DNA from: Paraburkholderia humisilvae | GTDB taxonomy: Bacteria > Pseudomonadota > Gammaproteobacteria > Burkholderiales > Burkholderiaceae | Assembly (NCBI RefSeq): GCF_902859855.1 | Contig: NZ_CADIKH010000031.1 | Coordinates: forward strand, 25,953-89,952 | Reading direction: 5' to 3' | DNA: 64,000 bases | Part shown: positions 17,030 through 25,691 of the stretch, piece after piece | Layout of the letters: each line of letters starts with the position of its first letter | Numbering within the stretch: position 1 is the stretch's first letter | Notes under the pieces: generated by a model | The model's database searches: none | What the model saw: the letters and a program-made list of their open reading frames with translations, nothing else | Told to the model about the DNA's origin: nothing | Program-made: the position numbers and the translations under genes

Positions 17030-17887
17030 CTATGCGATGTTGTCTCCATACCCCGGAATATCCACACGTGCGGTATAGATCGCCGCGACGCGCTTGCCAC
17101 TCATCAGGTCTTCGGGTGGGCCGTCAAAAGTGCAGCAGAAGAGCGTTCGCCCATCACTGCCACCAAGCTGGCAAGCGACCGCGCGCTTGTTATCGAGAGA
17201 AATCCGGTCTGTCACTTCACCTCCATCCAGCACGCGAAGAATTTCGCCTGTGTTGAAGCACGGAACCCAGATGCCGCCTTCCCGATCAACACAGATTCCG
17301 TCGGGTTGCCTGTTCCCCAGATCGGCGTATACCCGGCGGCCCGACAGATTTCCGTTTTCATCACGATTGAAGCTAGTTAGCCGATTGGACCACGACTCCG
17401 CGACGACCAGCGTCCGACCTCCGTCTTTCAGAACCATGCCGTTGGGAAAATCCAGTCCTCCCGCGGCCACGCGCGCGGTGCCATCCGGCTCGACCACGAA
17501 AAGATCCGCGGGCTCCTTGGCAGCACCGCCAAACAGGTCATAGCCAAAGTTGCCGACATAAATCCGACCGTGCTCGTCCGCGACGAGATCGTTGAGATCT
17601 GCAGGCGCGAGCGACGATAGATCCGCGTACAGCACCCGTTCGCCGTTGACGATCCGCATTAACTTGCGATCCACCATGGATACGACAATCGGCGTACCGT
17701 CGGGAAGAAAGCCGATGCCGGATGGGCGATCCGGAACCTCGCAAACGACTTCGCGCTGACCGTCCGGTGCGATGCGGTAGAGTTTCCGGTCGGTAATATC
17801 TGAAACCCATAGATGGCGGCGATACCAGCGAGGCCCTTCAAGAAAGGCGAAGTCGTCTACAAGTAACTGTGGTCGATGTGTTTTCAC
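17030..17887 (-). CDS. SMP-30/gluconolactonase-family sugar lactonase
   Basis: This 285-residue six-bladed beta-propeller opens with the metal-ligand Glu in FLEGPRWY (near 17). It keeps NDLVADEHGRIYVG (metal-binding Asn), DFPNGMVL and QPDGICVDREGGIWVP (metal-binding Asp). Family members hydrolyse sugar or aromatic-derived lactones with a divalent metal. The start is GTG at 17887, preceded by GAAGGA. It lies downstream of a SnoaL-like gene on the same strand and close to an aconitase-like/PEPM cluster, so it may open a lactone intermediate of that pathway; this is inference. Confidence 0.88.
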   Translation of the reverse strand: MKTHRPQLLVDDFAFLEGPRWYRRHLWVSDITDRKLYRIAPDGQREVVCEVPDRPSGIGFLPDGTPIVVSMVDRKLMRIVNGERVLYADLSSLAPADLNDLVADEHGRIYVGNFGYDLFGGAAKEPADLFVVEPDGTARVAAGGLDFPNGMVLKDGGRTLVVAESWSNRLTSFNRDENGNLSGRRVYADLGNRQPDGICVDREGGIWVPCFNTGEILRVLDGGEVTDRISLDNKRAVACQLGGSDGRTLFCCTFDGPPEDLMSGKRVAAIYTARVDIPGYGDNIA

Positions 17888-18061
17888 GCGAAGATTCCTT
17901 CATGGCCGGGCGGCCGCAATCGCAAAGTCCTACCTGACGCCATTACCCCAACGGCAATTCGTCTGCGGTTCAAAGCAGTTCACACACGTCGGTCTCAAGG
18001 CCCGCATCTCAACGAGCGTCCGTGCGATCGCTCGTATCCCGATCTGCGTTGGCCAAATACT

Positions 18062-18484
18062 TCACTTCGTTGCCTGCAGGCTGCGATGTACCTCGAGGGC
18101 ACTCCGCTCAACCCAGTTGTGCTGCAGGAGTCCATCCTCGCGGACATGCAGTACCGCCGTTCCGGTCATATCGATCGGGGATTGGCACGGCTCTGAGCCC
18201 ATGAATCCGTTGTTTCTGCCTGTCACACGCCAGCGACTCACTACCCGATCACCGGTTTCATTCTGAAACGTCTCAATCACCTGAAACTTGAAGTCGTCGA
18301 TGCTCGCGAGGAATGCGGCGATCCACTTCTTGAAATCACCGCGGGAGCGGATTTCCACTCCACCCGATGTAATGACAAAGTCCTCGGCGACCAGCCTGTC
18401 CACCGCGTCAGGGTTGCGCGATTTCCATACCTCGTGCCAGAAGTTCTCGACGATTGAGACAGAATCTCTCTTCTCCATGTTCAT
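18062..18484 (-). CDS. SnoaL-like/NTF2-fold protein
   Basis: This 140-residue protein has the NTF2-like fold pattern: an N-terminal helix (SIVENFWHEVWKSRNPDAVDRLVAEDFVI), a beta-sheet with GDFKKWIAAFLASIDDFKFQVIE, and GDRVVSRWRVTGRNNG. It resembles SnoaL-type polyketide cyclases and many small hydratases or isomerases of unknown role. It sits between the SMP-30 lactonase and a divergent LysR gene and is probably co-transcribed with the lactonase. Function is not assignable. Confidence 0.82.
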   Translation of the reverse strand: MNMEKRDSVSIVENFWHEVWKSRNPDAVDRLVAEDFVITSGGVEIRSRGDFKKWIAAFLASIDDFKFQVIETFQNETGDRVVSRWRVTGRNNGFMGSEPCQSPIDMTGTAVLHVREDGLLQHNWVERSALEVHRSLQATK

Positions 18485-18621
18485 GCTCCATATGTCCGAT
18501 CAGATAAATAATGCGGTGTCCTGACGTTTTGTTTCGTACGTTGAACTCTATGAATTCATTGTCGATGCTTGCCAGCAAGAAGACAAGCGACTAATATTTA
18601 TTCAACCTAGCTGTTTTACTT

Positions 18622-19530
18622 ATGGATAAACCCATGGCGACCCTCGACCTCGACTTGCTGCGTGCCTTTATCACCGTTGCTGAAGTGGGCAGCTTTACGG
18701 CAGCCGCGGATGTCGTCGGCCGCTCGCAATCGGCCGTCAGCCAGAAAGTCCTGCGGCTGGAGGAATTCCTCGGCCTCCGGCTAATGGAGCGGACAAGCCG
18801 CTCCCTGAGCATCACACCGGATGGCGAGCGGGTGCTTGTGGCGGGCCGGCGTCTGCTGGAGCAGTACGACACCTTCATGCGGGATCTGCGCAAGCCGCCG
18901 CAACTCGCGAGCTTGCGCCTGGGCGTCTCTGAAAATCTGGTCCAGACGCAGTTGCCTCTGCTGCTCTCGCGGGTCCGCGAGCGGTATCCGCATCTGCAGC
19001 TCGAGTTGACCACCGGGTCGAGCCAGGATCTGATCGTGAATCACGAAGCCGGACTGCTGGACGTGGTATTGGCGAAGAGGAAACGGGAGGGGTCGCCTCA
19101 TCGTGGCAGGGTCATCTGGAGAGAACCGCTCGTCTGGTTGGCGGGAAGCGAATTTCGCAATGATCCGGGCCGTCCCGCGCGGCTGGTTATGATGCGCCCG
19201 CCCTGCGGGTATCGCGAGGTCATGACAGAAACACTGGACGCGGCCCATCGGGAATGGACGACGGTCTGTACCGCCAGCAATCTGGTCGGCGTTCAGGCCG
19301 CGGTGGCGGGCGGTTTGGGTGTGACCGTGCTGGGTAAGTCTTTCCTGCAAAACGGTATGAAGATACTGCCGACATCGGCGCAATGGCCTGCGCTACCCAC
19401 GTCGGAAGTTGCCGTCATCGGCGAAGATTCTGTGGCACAAGACATCATGCGGCCACTGATCTCCCTGTTTGTGGAGATCTTGACGGAGAGTTCCATGGCC
19501 ACGCTGGACGCAACTCCGGGCGGCAGATAG
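18622..19530 (+). CDS. LysR-family transcriptional regulator
   Basis: This is a 302-residue LysR protein. The helix-turn-helix lies at about 8-65 (LDLDLLRAFITVAEVGSFTAAADVVGRSQSAVSQKVLRLEEFLGLRLMERTSRSL, cited as two blocks around SQSAVSQK). It faces the SnoaL-like/SMP-30 pair across 137 bases and precedes the aconitase-like genes on its own strand, so it is placed to control both groups. The effector is unknown. Confidence 0.9.
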   Translation: MDKPMATLDLDLLRAFITVAEVGSFTAAADVVGRSQSAVSQKVLRLEEFLGLRLMERTSRSLSITPDGERVLVAGRRLLEQYDTFMRDLRKPPQLASLRLGVSENLVQTQLPLLLSRVRERYPHLQLELTTGSSQDLIVNHEAGLLDVVLAKRKREGSPHRGRVIWREPLVWLAGSEFRNDPGRPARLVMMRPPCGYREVMTETLDAAHREWTTVCTASNLVGVQAAVAGGLGVTVLGKSFLQNGMKILPTSAQWPALPTSEVAVIGEDSVAQDIMRPLISLFVEILTESSMATLDATPGGR

Positions 19531-19753
19531 TTCCGGCGGTAGGGTGCGGAAACGGTAAGCAGCGCGTATGACGATAAAAAGCAGGCGAGCAACGGTGCGT
19601 CACGTACAAACATCAACGCGCTTTACCACGGCGTTCAGTCGCCACGCTTCTGGCAGCGATTCATATTTCGCGCTTCTACTTCGTGATCCTCATCTCCATA
19701 ATTGACGACAGACGTTCGCGCACATCGCAGTTAGCGTCATTCAGGAGAAGATC

Positions 19754-21010
19754 ATGGGCTTCACGATCACAGAGAAGATCATGGCGCGCGCGTCAGGTAG
19801 GGCGGCAGTCAAGGCGGGCGACGAAGTCATGGTCAAACCGGACTATGTGCTGGCTTACGATTTTCCTGGGTACACGAACGTGTACTTCCGGCAGATGAAG
19901 CAGGAGCTCGGAATCGCGAGGGTGGAAGAGCCGGACCGGTTCGGTATTTTTATCGATCACATGGTGCCCGCGGCCACTACGGAGGAAGAGGCGTTTCATA
20001 TCGAAACCCGGCAATGGACCGCGCAAAACTCAGTGCCATTGTTCGAGCGGAAGGGCATTGGTCACCAGGTCGCCGCTGAGGTCGGATATGCCGTTCCGGG
20101 CGCGCTGGTTGTTCATTTCGACCCGCACGTGAGCCAGTTGGGAACATTCGGCACGCTGGCCTTTGGCATTCATCGAAATATGCTCGAGGCATTCTCCCGC
20201 GATCACATCTCGTTGCGCGTGCCGCATTCAGTGCGCGTCGACCTGAAGGGCAGTCTGCGGCCCGGCGTCATGGCCCGAGACGTCTTTCACCACATCGTGC
20301 GTCAGCTTGGCTCCGGTGGCTGCCGGTTTAAGGTACTGGAACTTGCAGGGCCCGGATTACACTCGATTTCCATCGAAGGCCTTCAAACGATCACCGGACT
20401 GGCCATGTTCACCGGTGCGCTCTCTGCGATCGTCAACCCGAATGCGGAGCGACTCGCTTACGCCTTGCCGCTCGCTAAAAAGCAGATCGAGCCACTATCC
20501 AGCGACGAAGACGCGAGCTATGCAGCAATCCATGAGATTGACTTGAGCACGATCGAGCCCATCGTGGTGGTGCCGCCGAGTCCTGCGAATACCCGGTCCT
20601 TGCAGGAATTTATCGGCTTGCCGGTACAAGCGGGTTACCTTGGATCGTGTGCTTCCGGTCGACTCGAAGATCTCCGGGCGGCAGCTGACGTGCTACGCGG
20701 CCGGCATGTCGCCGAAGGTTTTGGCCTGAATATCGTCCCGACCAGCCAGAAGATCATGCTCGAGGCGTCACGTGAAGGCCTCCTCACTGCACTGGTCGAA
20801 GCCGGTGCATTCCTGTCATCTCCCAGCTGTGACTATTGTTATGGCCGCCTTGGCACGATCGCGGCGGGTCAGCGCGCGGTCTCGACGGGCACGCTAAACG
20901 TCCCGGGCCGCATGGGCAGCCCCGACGCGGAAATCTATCTTTGCAACGCCGCCGCGGTTGCCGCATCAGCCATTGAAGGGTGCATCGCCGATCCGCGCAA
21001 GTACCTCTGA
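19754..21010 (+). CDS. Aconitase/isopropylmalate dehydratase-family large subunit (LeuC-like)
   Basis: The product is a 418-residue hydro-lyase large subunit of the archaeal LeuC/HacA size class. The three [4Fe-4S] ligands are predicted as C299 (YLGSCASGRLED), C359 and C362 (SPSCDYCYG). The usual GDSHT active-site motif is replaced by FDPHVSQLGTFGTLAFG (residues 122-138), so it is unlikely to be housekeeping LeuC. AGGAGAAG precedes the start. The small subunit follows after 7 bases and a PEPM/ICL-family protein follows that. Possible substrates are a branched malate or maleate, by analogy with dimethylmaleate hydratase. Confidence 0.85.
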   Translation: MGFTITEKIMARASGRAAVKAGDEVMVKPDYVLAYDFPGYTNVYFRQMKQELGIARVEEPDRFGIFIDHMVPAATTEEEAFHIETRQWTAQNSVPLFERKGIGHQVAAEVGYAVPGALVVHFDPHVSQLGTFGTLAFGIHRNMLEAFSRDHISLRVPHSVRVDLKGSLRPGVMARDVFHHIVRQLGSGGCRFKVLELAGPGLHSISIEGLQTITGLAMFTGALSAIVNPNAERLAYALPLAKKQIEPLSSDEDASYAAIHEIDLSTIEPIVVVPPSPANTRSLQEFIGLPVQAGYLGSCASGRLEDLRAAADVLRGRHVAEGFGLNIVPTSQKIMLEASREGLLTALVEAGAFLSSPSCDYCYGRLGTIAAGQRAVSTGTLNVPGRMGSPDAEIYLCNAAAVAASAIEGCIADPRKYL

Positions 21011-21017
21011 GAGCACC

Positions 21018-21542
21018 ATGAAACTGGAAAACCTGCGCGGCCGTGTCGCTTTTGCGTTTACGGATGACGACTTCGATGTCGATCAGATTGTTGGGGTCAA
21101 GAATATCCGTATTCAGGACCTCGACGAATTGAAGCGAATCGTGATGAAGTCGATCGATCCTGATTTCGTCAATACCGTTCGACCGGGCGACATGCTGGTC
21201 GGCGGAACCAACTTCGGATACGGTCATCCTCACTATCCCCCGATGACGGCCATGCGGAGCCTGGGGATTTCCTGTGTGATCGCTGATTCGTTTTCGCCCG
21301 GTTACTGGTGGGGCGAAATTGCCGAAGGCTTCCCTCAGGTTGCCTGCCCGGGAATCCTCACGTTAGTCAACCGATGGGACGAGATCGAAGTTATCTGGGA
21401 GGAAGGAACTATCCTGAATCTCACTACCGGGAAGTCGCTTCCTTTCGAGAAGCCAGGTCGATCCGAACTCGAAATTATCAGCGCGGGTGGGTTGGTCAAA
21501 TATCTGCAGTCAGTTTTACCCCGTCAAGCCTCATCACTGTAA
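21018..21542 (+). CDS. Aconitase/isopropylmalate dehydratase-family small subunit (LeuD-like)
   Basis: The product is a 174-residue swivelling-domain subunit of the neighbouring LeuC-like protein. It begins LRGRVAFAFTDDDFDVDQIV. Its substrate loop (residues 62-75) reads VGGTNFGYGHPHYPP-like where LeuD proteins have G-x-NFGCGSSREHAP, so the Ser-Ser-Arg substrate-binding residues are changed. The fold signature CVIADSFSPGYWW is kept. The ATG at 21018 follows the large-subunit stop closely, so expression is coupled. It should act only as a complex with the upstream protein. Confidence 0.85.
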   Translation: MKLENLRGRVAFAFTDDDFDVDQIVGVKNIRIQDLDELKRIVMKSIDPDFVNTVRPGDMLVGGTNFGYGHPHYPPMTAMRSLGISCVIADSFSPGYWWGEIAEGFPQVACPGILTLVNRWDEIEVIWEEGTILNLTTGKSLPFEKPGRSELEIISAGGLVKYLQSVLPRQASSL

Positions 21543-21548
21543 TCGAAA

Positions 21549-22418
21549 ATGAAACCTTCCTTAGCTTCAGTCGAGTCAGGCAGTGCGCGCAAGACACTCA
21601 CGCAAGTGGTGGTTGACGGGCGCAGCCTCGTCATACCCGGAGCCTACGATGCGTTTAGCGCAAAGCTGGTCGAGCAGGCAGGCTTTAACGCTGTTTATGT
21701 CGGCAGCTATGCGACAGCCGCTGCGGGATATGCGATGCCGGACGTCGGCAGTCCGACCTTGGACCAACTGGTTGAACACGCCGGTAAGGTCGCTTCCGCC
21801 GTTTCTGTTCCCGTCATCGCGGACGCAGAGGGCGGATTCTTCGAGCCCGGCAACATGTGGCGTACCGTTCGCGAATTCGAGAAAGCGGGCGTTGCCGCCA
21901 TTCACATCGAAGATCACGCTGGTGGAAAGCATACTAACCTTCCCCAGCGCCTGATTCCGCTCGACAGCATGCTGGCAAAACTGCGGGCCGCTCTCGATGC
22001 GCGTTCATCCGCGGATTTCATCGTTATGGCGCGAACCGATGCGATCTGGGCCACGCAAGACGAGGAAGAAGCGATGCGCAGAGTGAAGGCTTTTGCGGAC
22101 ATCGGCATCGAGTACATTTTCGCGAATGGGGCGACGCCCGACAGATTGCGGGAGATTCGCAAAGTCGTACCCGCGAAATATGTGACCATCAACCTGCCTT
22201 CCGTGCGCGACCGGGCCGAATGGGACGGTGCGGCAGACATCGTTCTCGATTACGGGTTCTGCCTGCAAGCCGTCGCCCGATGTTTGACGTCCGCACTGTC
22301 CATCTACCGGACCACTTCAAGGTCAGACGCGACAGACGCGCTCCTCGAACCCGCGGATCAATTCGAGGCAAGGTTGGGTTACGACACCTTCACGGCACGC
22401 TCCAACCGGTACGCTTAG
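21549..22418 (+). CDS. PEP mutase/isocitrate lyase superfamily protein
   Basis: This 289-residue TIM-barrel protein belongs to the PEPM/ICL superfamily, whose members cleave C-C bonds of 2-hydroxy acids (methylisocitrate, dimethylmalate) or act on oxaloacetate. Family features are IPGAYDAFSAKLVEQAGF (residues 29-46), VYVGSYATAA, and VAAIHIEDHAGGK. The usual metal motif DADTGYG is DAEGGFF here, and the catalytic-loop KKCGH is replaced by GGKHTNLPQ. It directly follows the hydro-lyase subunits, 6 bases after the stop. A lyase for the hydrated product is plausible but not shown. Confidence 0.82.
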   Translation: MKPSLASVESGSARKTLTQVVVDGRSLVIPGAYDAFSAKLVEQAGFNAVYVGSYATAAAGYAMPDVGSPTLDQLVEHAGKVASAVSVPVIADAEGGFFEPGNMWRTVREFEKAGVAAIHIEDHAGGKHTNLPQRLIPLDSMLAKLRAALDARSSADFIVMARTDAIWATQDEEEAMRRVKAFADIGIEYIFANGATPDRLREIRKVVPAKYVTINLPSVRDRAEWDGAADIVLDYGFCLQAVARCLTSALSIYRTTSRSDATDALLEPADQFEARLGYDTFTARSNRYA

Positions 22419-22955
22419 TACCGGTGCATCCTTTCGGTCGTCGTCCGGCAAGCCTCGGCGAGAGGGCATCTGACCGTGGCTTGCCGGCACGGCGCATCGT
22501 CATCGATGTAGCAATCCTCGCAGGCAGATGGCGTGTATTTGTTGTCGCCACGCTGACCGCGATGAAAAGCGGTGTAAAGAGGGAATTGCGACGGCGCCGA
22601 TGATCGTTGGAATTCCTTCGGTGAGACGTCCTGCAACGATTGCTCCTCACGAGCCACGCCAGTGTCTAATTCGTGTCTAATGCGGACAGAGCGGCCTATG
22701 GCACGTGAATGCCAACCTCGGTTTCTTTCAAAGTAAAAATTTAATATTTGCCACATCTGTGCGACATGATATCGTTTAAAAATATATGTTGTCAGGAAAT
22801 GAAGCGAATTTGAGCATCGTTATGGTGATCAATTCCTTGTCGTTTGCGCAGACCTGCGGAGCTTAGGTCCGGTTCGGGAGCGCTCTGGAGGTTGCGACTG
22901 AGGCGCAATAGAAAGATCAGCTTCGAGTTGAAATATTTTAGGCTATTTTAAAATT
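22419..22955. other. Intergenic, locally AT-rich
   Basis: No gene is supported in these 537 bases. The right half (from about 22730) is clearly AT-richer than its surroundings and leads into a degraded gene, consistent with acquired or decaying DNA. Confidence 0.5.
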
Positions 22956-23457
22956 ATGCCTGATATCGTTAGCATGCCTATGCATGCGGGGAAACCCGGG
23001 GTGTCGGTTCAGGGTTTGACCAGCGTTGCGTCGATTTTTGTCTTCCAGATATATTATTCCGAAGAGACGCGCCAAAGGCTGGATCCGGGATTTTATTCCC
23101 CTCGACAACACGGGTCAGCGACCGGACTGGCGCGAATACTGGCCGATGCGCCAGTACCTGACGCAAACACCGCTCGAAGAAAATTGTTGGTATGGCTTTC
23201 TGTCGCCGAAGTTCAAGGAGAAAACAAATCTGACGTCAAGCGACGTCTACACGTACATCAGCCAGCAGCCCGGGGACGTCGACGTGGTCACCTTCTCGCC
23301 GTATCTTGACCAAAGCGCGCTATTCCTCAATATCTTCGAGCAGGCCCACTTGCACCATCCCGGCATCATCAATGCCCTTGCGATGGCGTGCGGCAAGGTC
23401 GCTCCCGGGTGCACCGACCCACCGACAGTGGGTACGCGGTCTGACGCGAATGAATGA
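22956..23457 (+). pseudogene. Frameshifted, 3'-truncated conserved hypothetical gene
   Basis: Two overlapping frames together make one protein. The first carries FVFQIYYSEETRQRLDPGF and the second continues with IPLDNTGQRPDWREYWPMRQYL and LEENCWYGFLSPKFKEKTNL, then VDVVTFSPYLDQSALFLNIFEQ. The junction is the T-run in GGGATTTTATTCCCC near 23090; removing one T joins the frames as LDPGFIPLDN. After HHPGIINALA the sequence loses family likeness and stops, so the 3' part is missing. Related intact proteins, known to me as uncharacterised ORFs often in glycosylation or toxin loci, are longer. Function is unknown. Confidence 0.6.
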
Positions 23458-23598
23458 GGCGTTCTCGCCGACGCGCGAGGATGCGCGAAACATTGTGAGG
23501 AAATCTCGAGTCGTCGGCGCATTGCATTGAATGTGTTCAGCGGTTCGGATTCGAGGTTTGGGGTCATCTGCGCTGCTAACGCACAGCGCCATCCGCGA

Positions 23599-23823
23599 TC
23601 AACGTGTCATGCCGTCGGCAAGTCGACGGATAAACGGGGCCGCAAATACGACGACAGGCAGCATCACCAGCCACGAAAAAAGGTACGAGCGCAGCCAGTG
23701 TGACGCGAACGTTCCGTCCGTGACGAAGTGCGCGTTTGCGATGGCGGACGCGACTGCACACGTTATGCCGGACTGAATCGTTCCGAATACGAAGTGGCCA
23801 TAGCGCCTGGGAATTTTGCGCAT
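23599..23823 (-). CDS. DUF2798 membrane protein
   Basis: This 74-residue protein has two hydrophobic helices: FVFGTIQSGITCAVASAIA (near 11-29) and LFSWLVMLPVVVFAAPFI (near 48-65). The opening RKIPRRYGHFVFG and the closing RRLADG match DUF2798 proteins common in Burkholderiales. It is an inner-membrane protein of unknown role. It appears intact although both neighbours are remnants. Confidence 0.82.
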   Translation of the reverse strand: MRKIPRRYGHFVFGTIQSGITCAVASAIANAHFVTDGTFASHWLRSYLFSWLVMLPVVVFAAPFIRRLADGMTR

Positions 23824-23832
23824 GAGTCGTAC

Positions 23833-23970
23833 CTAGAGAGTCTTTGCGTCGCATGTTCGGTGACGTCGCATCGCACGCGTCAGCGAGACGTGGAAACCGT
23901 CCACGACCGCCGCGAACGTGCCGGCTTCAACCACGCGAACGAACATGCGCATATTCCGAATGGTGCCCAT
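23833..23970 (-). pseudogene. N-terminal remnant of a LysR-family regulator
   Basis: MGTIRNMRMFVRVVEAGTFAA is a classic LysR opening. After about 25 residues the helix-turn-helix decays (VVDGFHVSLTRAMRRHR) and stops after 45 residues. No continuation was found in other frames. It lies 9 bases ahead of the DUF2798 gene on the same strand. It is a broken regulator gene. Confidence 0.65.
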
Positions 23971-24225
23971 AAGAGACGCCCCTGCCGAACGCCGGAAATC
24001 ATCCAGCATGTCCAGATACTGCCGATATTTGACGGTGCTGTCAACAATGCAATGCGACCTGTTACACGTCAGGCGTCTCAATTCCTGATTACCTGTACCG
24101 GATGAAAGAGTGAATGTCTGCCGCATTCCTGAAATGTCGGCGCACAGGTACTTAAACTGAAGGTCATCCCGAGGGGCAATCTGATCGCCCAACGTCGGCA
24201 ATCAACTTTTGGACAGGTGTCCTTC

Positions 24226-24513
24226 ATGAAAAACAAACTCGTCGTTTCCCTTGTGGCACTCGCGCTGGCTCCGGCCATGACGTTTGCCCAATCACAAAGC
24301 ACCGTCACGCGTGACCAGGTTCGCGCCGAGCTGATCGAGCTTCAGCAGGTCGGATATCGCGGCGATACACAGGCATACTACCCGGCGAATATCCAGGAAG
24401 CCGAAAGTCGTGTTGCCGAACGGACCGCACAGGCATCGAAGGCGCGCGGTGACGAGAGTAGTGCCGCAGGTACGTCCGAGTCCGGCAAGCCTGTACCCGG
24501 AAGGTCGAAGTAG
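24226..24513 (+). CDS. DUF4148 exported protein
   Basis: The product is a 95-residue periplasmic protein. The signal peptide is MKNKLVVSLVALALAPAMTFA, with cleavage after AxA near residue 21. The mature part opens STVTRDQVRAELIELQQVGY, the DUF4148 signature, and ends in a flexible Ser/Gly/Lys tail. Such proteins are numerous in Burkholderia, with unknown role. The ATG at 24226 is chosen over a GTG 9 bases upstream because it gives a clean signal peptide. Confidence 0.88.
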   Translation: MKNKLVVSLVALALAPAMTFAQSQSTVTRDQVRAELIELQQVGYRGDTQAYYPANIQEAESRVAERTAQASKARGDESSAAGTSESGKPVPGRSK

Positions 24514-24701
24514 ATTCCCGGTTTGCCGACGATCTATTTCGGCGGCAGATCTACGGAAGGCCGTCCAGACTGCTATGAAATACTGTTTGCCCCCACGTTG
24601 CCGACGATGAAATCCGCGCGCTTTATGGCGTAACGGTATCTTTCGGGCAAAATCGAGTGGGAAAGTGATCGACGAACCTGCAGCACACTGGGAGTGGATA
24701 G

Positions 24702-25640
24702 ATGGACTTTCTGGAGCGAGTGAAAACAGCGCCGGCAATCCTGACGGAAGGCGCAATCGTGACACGCCTCGTCTATGAATTCGGCTTGTCTGTGCCTGAT
24801 TCGGCGAGCTTTGTGCAGCTGTTTCAAGACGATGGCCGCCGCGCGCTAACGGCCGTCTATAAGAGCTACATGGCAATAGCTGCGCAATACGACATTCCGA
24901 TGCAGGTAGGCACGGCAACATGGCGAGCCCATCCGGGTGGTCTGGTCAAGCAGGGCTTCGTGGCCCCCAACGATTTGAAGACGGTGAATGAGGAAGCGGT
25001 TGTCTTTCTGCAGGACCTGCGCCGCTCACTGCGGCTCGAGGGGACGGTCTATGTCGCGGGCGTGATCGGCCCCCGGATCGACGGCTATGATGCAGCTGGA
25101 GCGCCCGACGCTGACGATGCCTATGCCTACCATGCGGCACAGACCGAGGTCCTCGCCGGGAGTGGGGTCGACGTTCTGTACGCGCCAACCTTCGCCAGTA
25201 CCGAGGAGTTAGTCGGCCTTTCCCGGGCTTGCGCCGCGACGACGCTGCCTTACGTGCTTGCGCCGGTCATCAACGCAGACGGTTATTTGCCGGACGGTGT
25301 CTCGCTCGCGGATGCGGTTACGCGCATCGATGCCAGTGTTGCGCGGCCGCCGCTGCATTATCAGGTGGGCTGTGTGCACCCAGGTCACTACCTCGATGCT
25401 TCGACCCATACGACCTGGCCGGACTCTTCGAGAGTGCTGGGTTTGCAGGCCAACGCGTCAGCTTTGCCGCCCGAGGAACTGGAGAAACTATCGCACGCTG
25501 CGGGCGACGATCCTGAAGTCTTCGCGCAGCACATGACAATCCTCCATCGACGTGGCGCTAAAATTCTGGGCGGCTGTTGCGGGACAAGTGAAGCCCATAT
25601 CCGCGCCTTGGCGCGCCGGCTTGCCGCGGGAACCGAATAA
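24702..25640 (+). CDS. Homocysteine S-methyltransferase-family protein
   Basis: This 312-residue TIM-barrel methyltransferase carries the three zinc-ligand cysteines in GCVHP (near 224) and GGCCGT (near 290). It opens with LTEGAIVTRLVYEFGL rather than the usual DGGxxTxLE, so it belongs to a divergent subgroup. It would methylate homocysteine or another thiol or selenol using S-methylmethionine or a related donor. The trans-sulfuration PLP enzyme at 26967 lies nearby but on the other strand. No riboswitch was recognised in the 188-base leader. Confidence 0.82.
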   Translation: MDFLERVKTAPAILTEGAIVTRLVYEFGLSVPDSASFVQLFQDDGRRALTAVYKSYMAIAAQYDIPMQVGTATWRAHPGGLVKQGFVAPNDLKTVNEEAVVFLQDLRRSLRLEGTVYVAGVIGPRIDGYDAAGAPDADDAYAYHAAQTEVLAGSGVDVLYAPTFASTEELVGLSRACAATTLPYVLAPVINADGYLPDGVSLADAVTRIDASVARPPLHYQVGCVHPGHYLDASTHTTWPDSSRVLGLQANASALPPEELEKLSHAAGDDPEVFAQHMTILHRRGAKILGGCCGTSEAHIRALARRLAAGTE

Positions 25641-25691
25641 GGCGAGCGGCGCTTGGCCGCTACGCCTTCACGCGCTCCAATCGACCGCGGC

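Noticed and set aside
20784..21233. Minus-strand frame across the LeuC-like/LeuD-like junction
   Set aside because: It is antisense to both subunits and has no family match.
24514..24701. Possible SAM-type riboswitch ahead of the homocysteine methyltransferase
   Set aside because: No conserved core or matching helices could be identified in the leader by eye.
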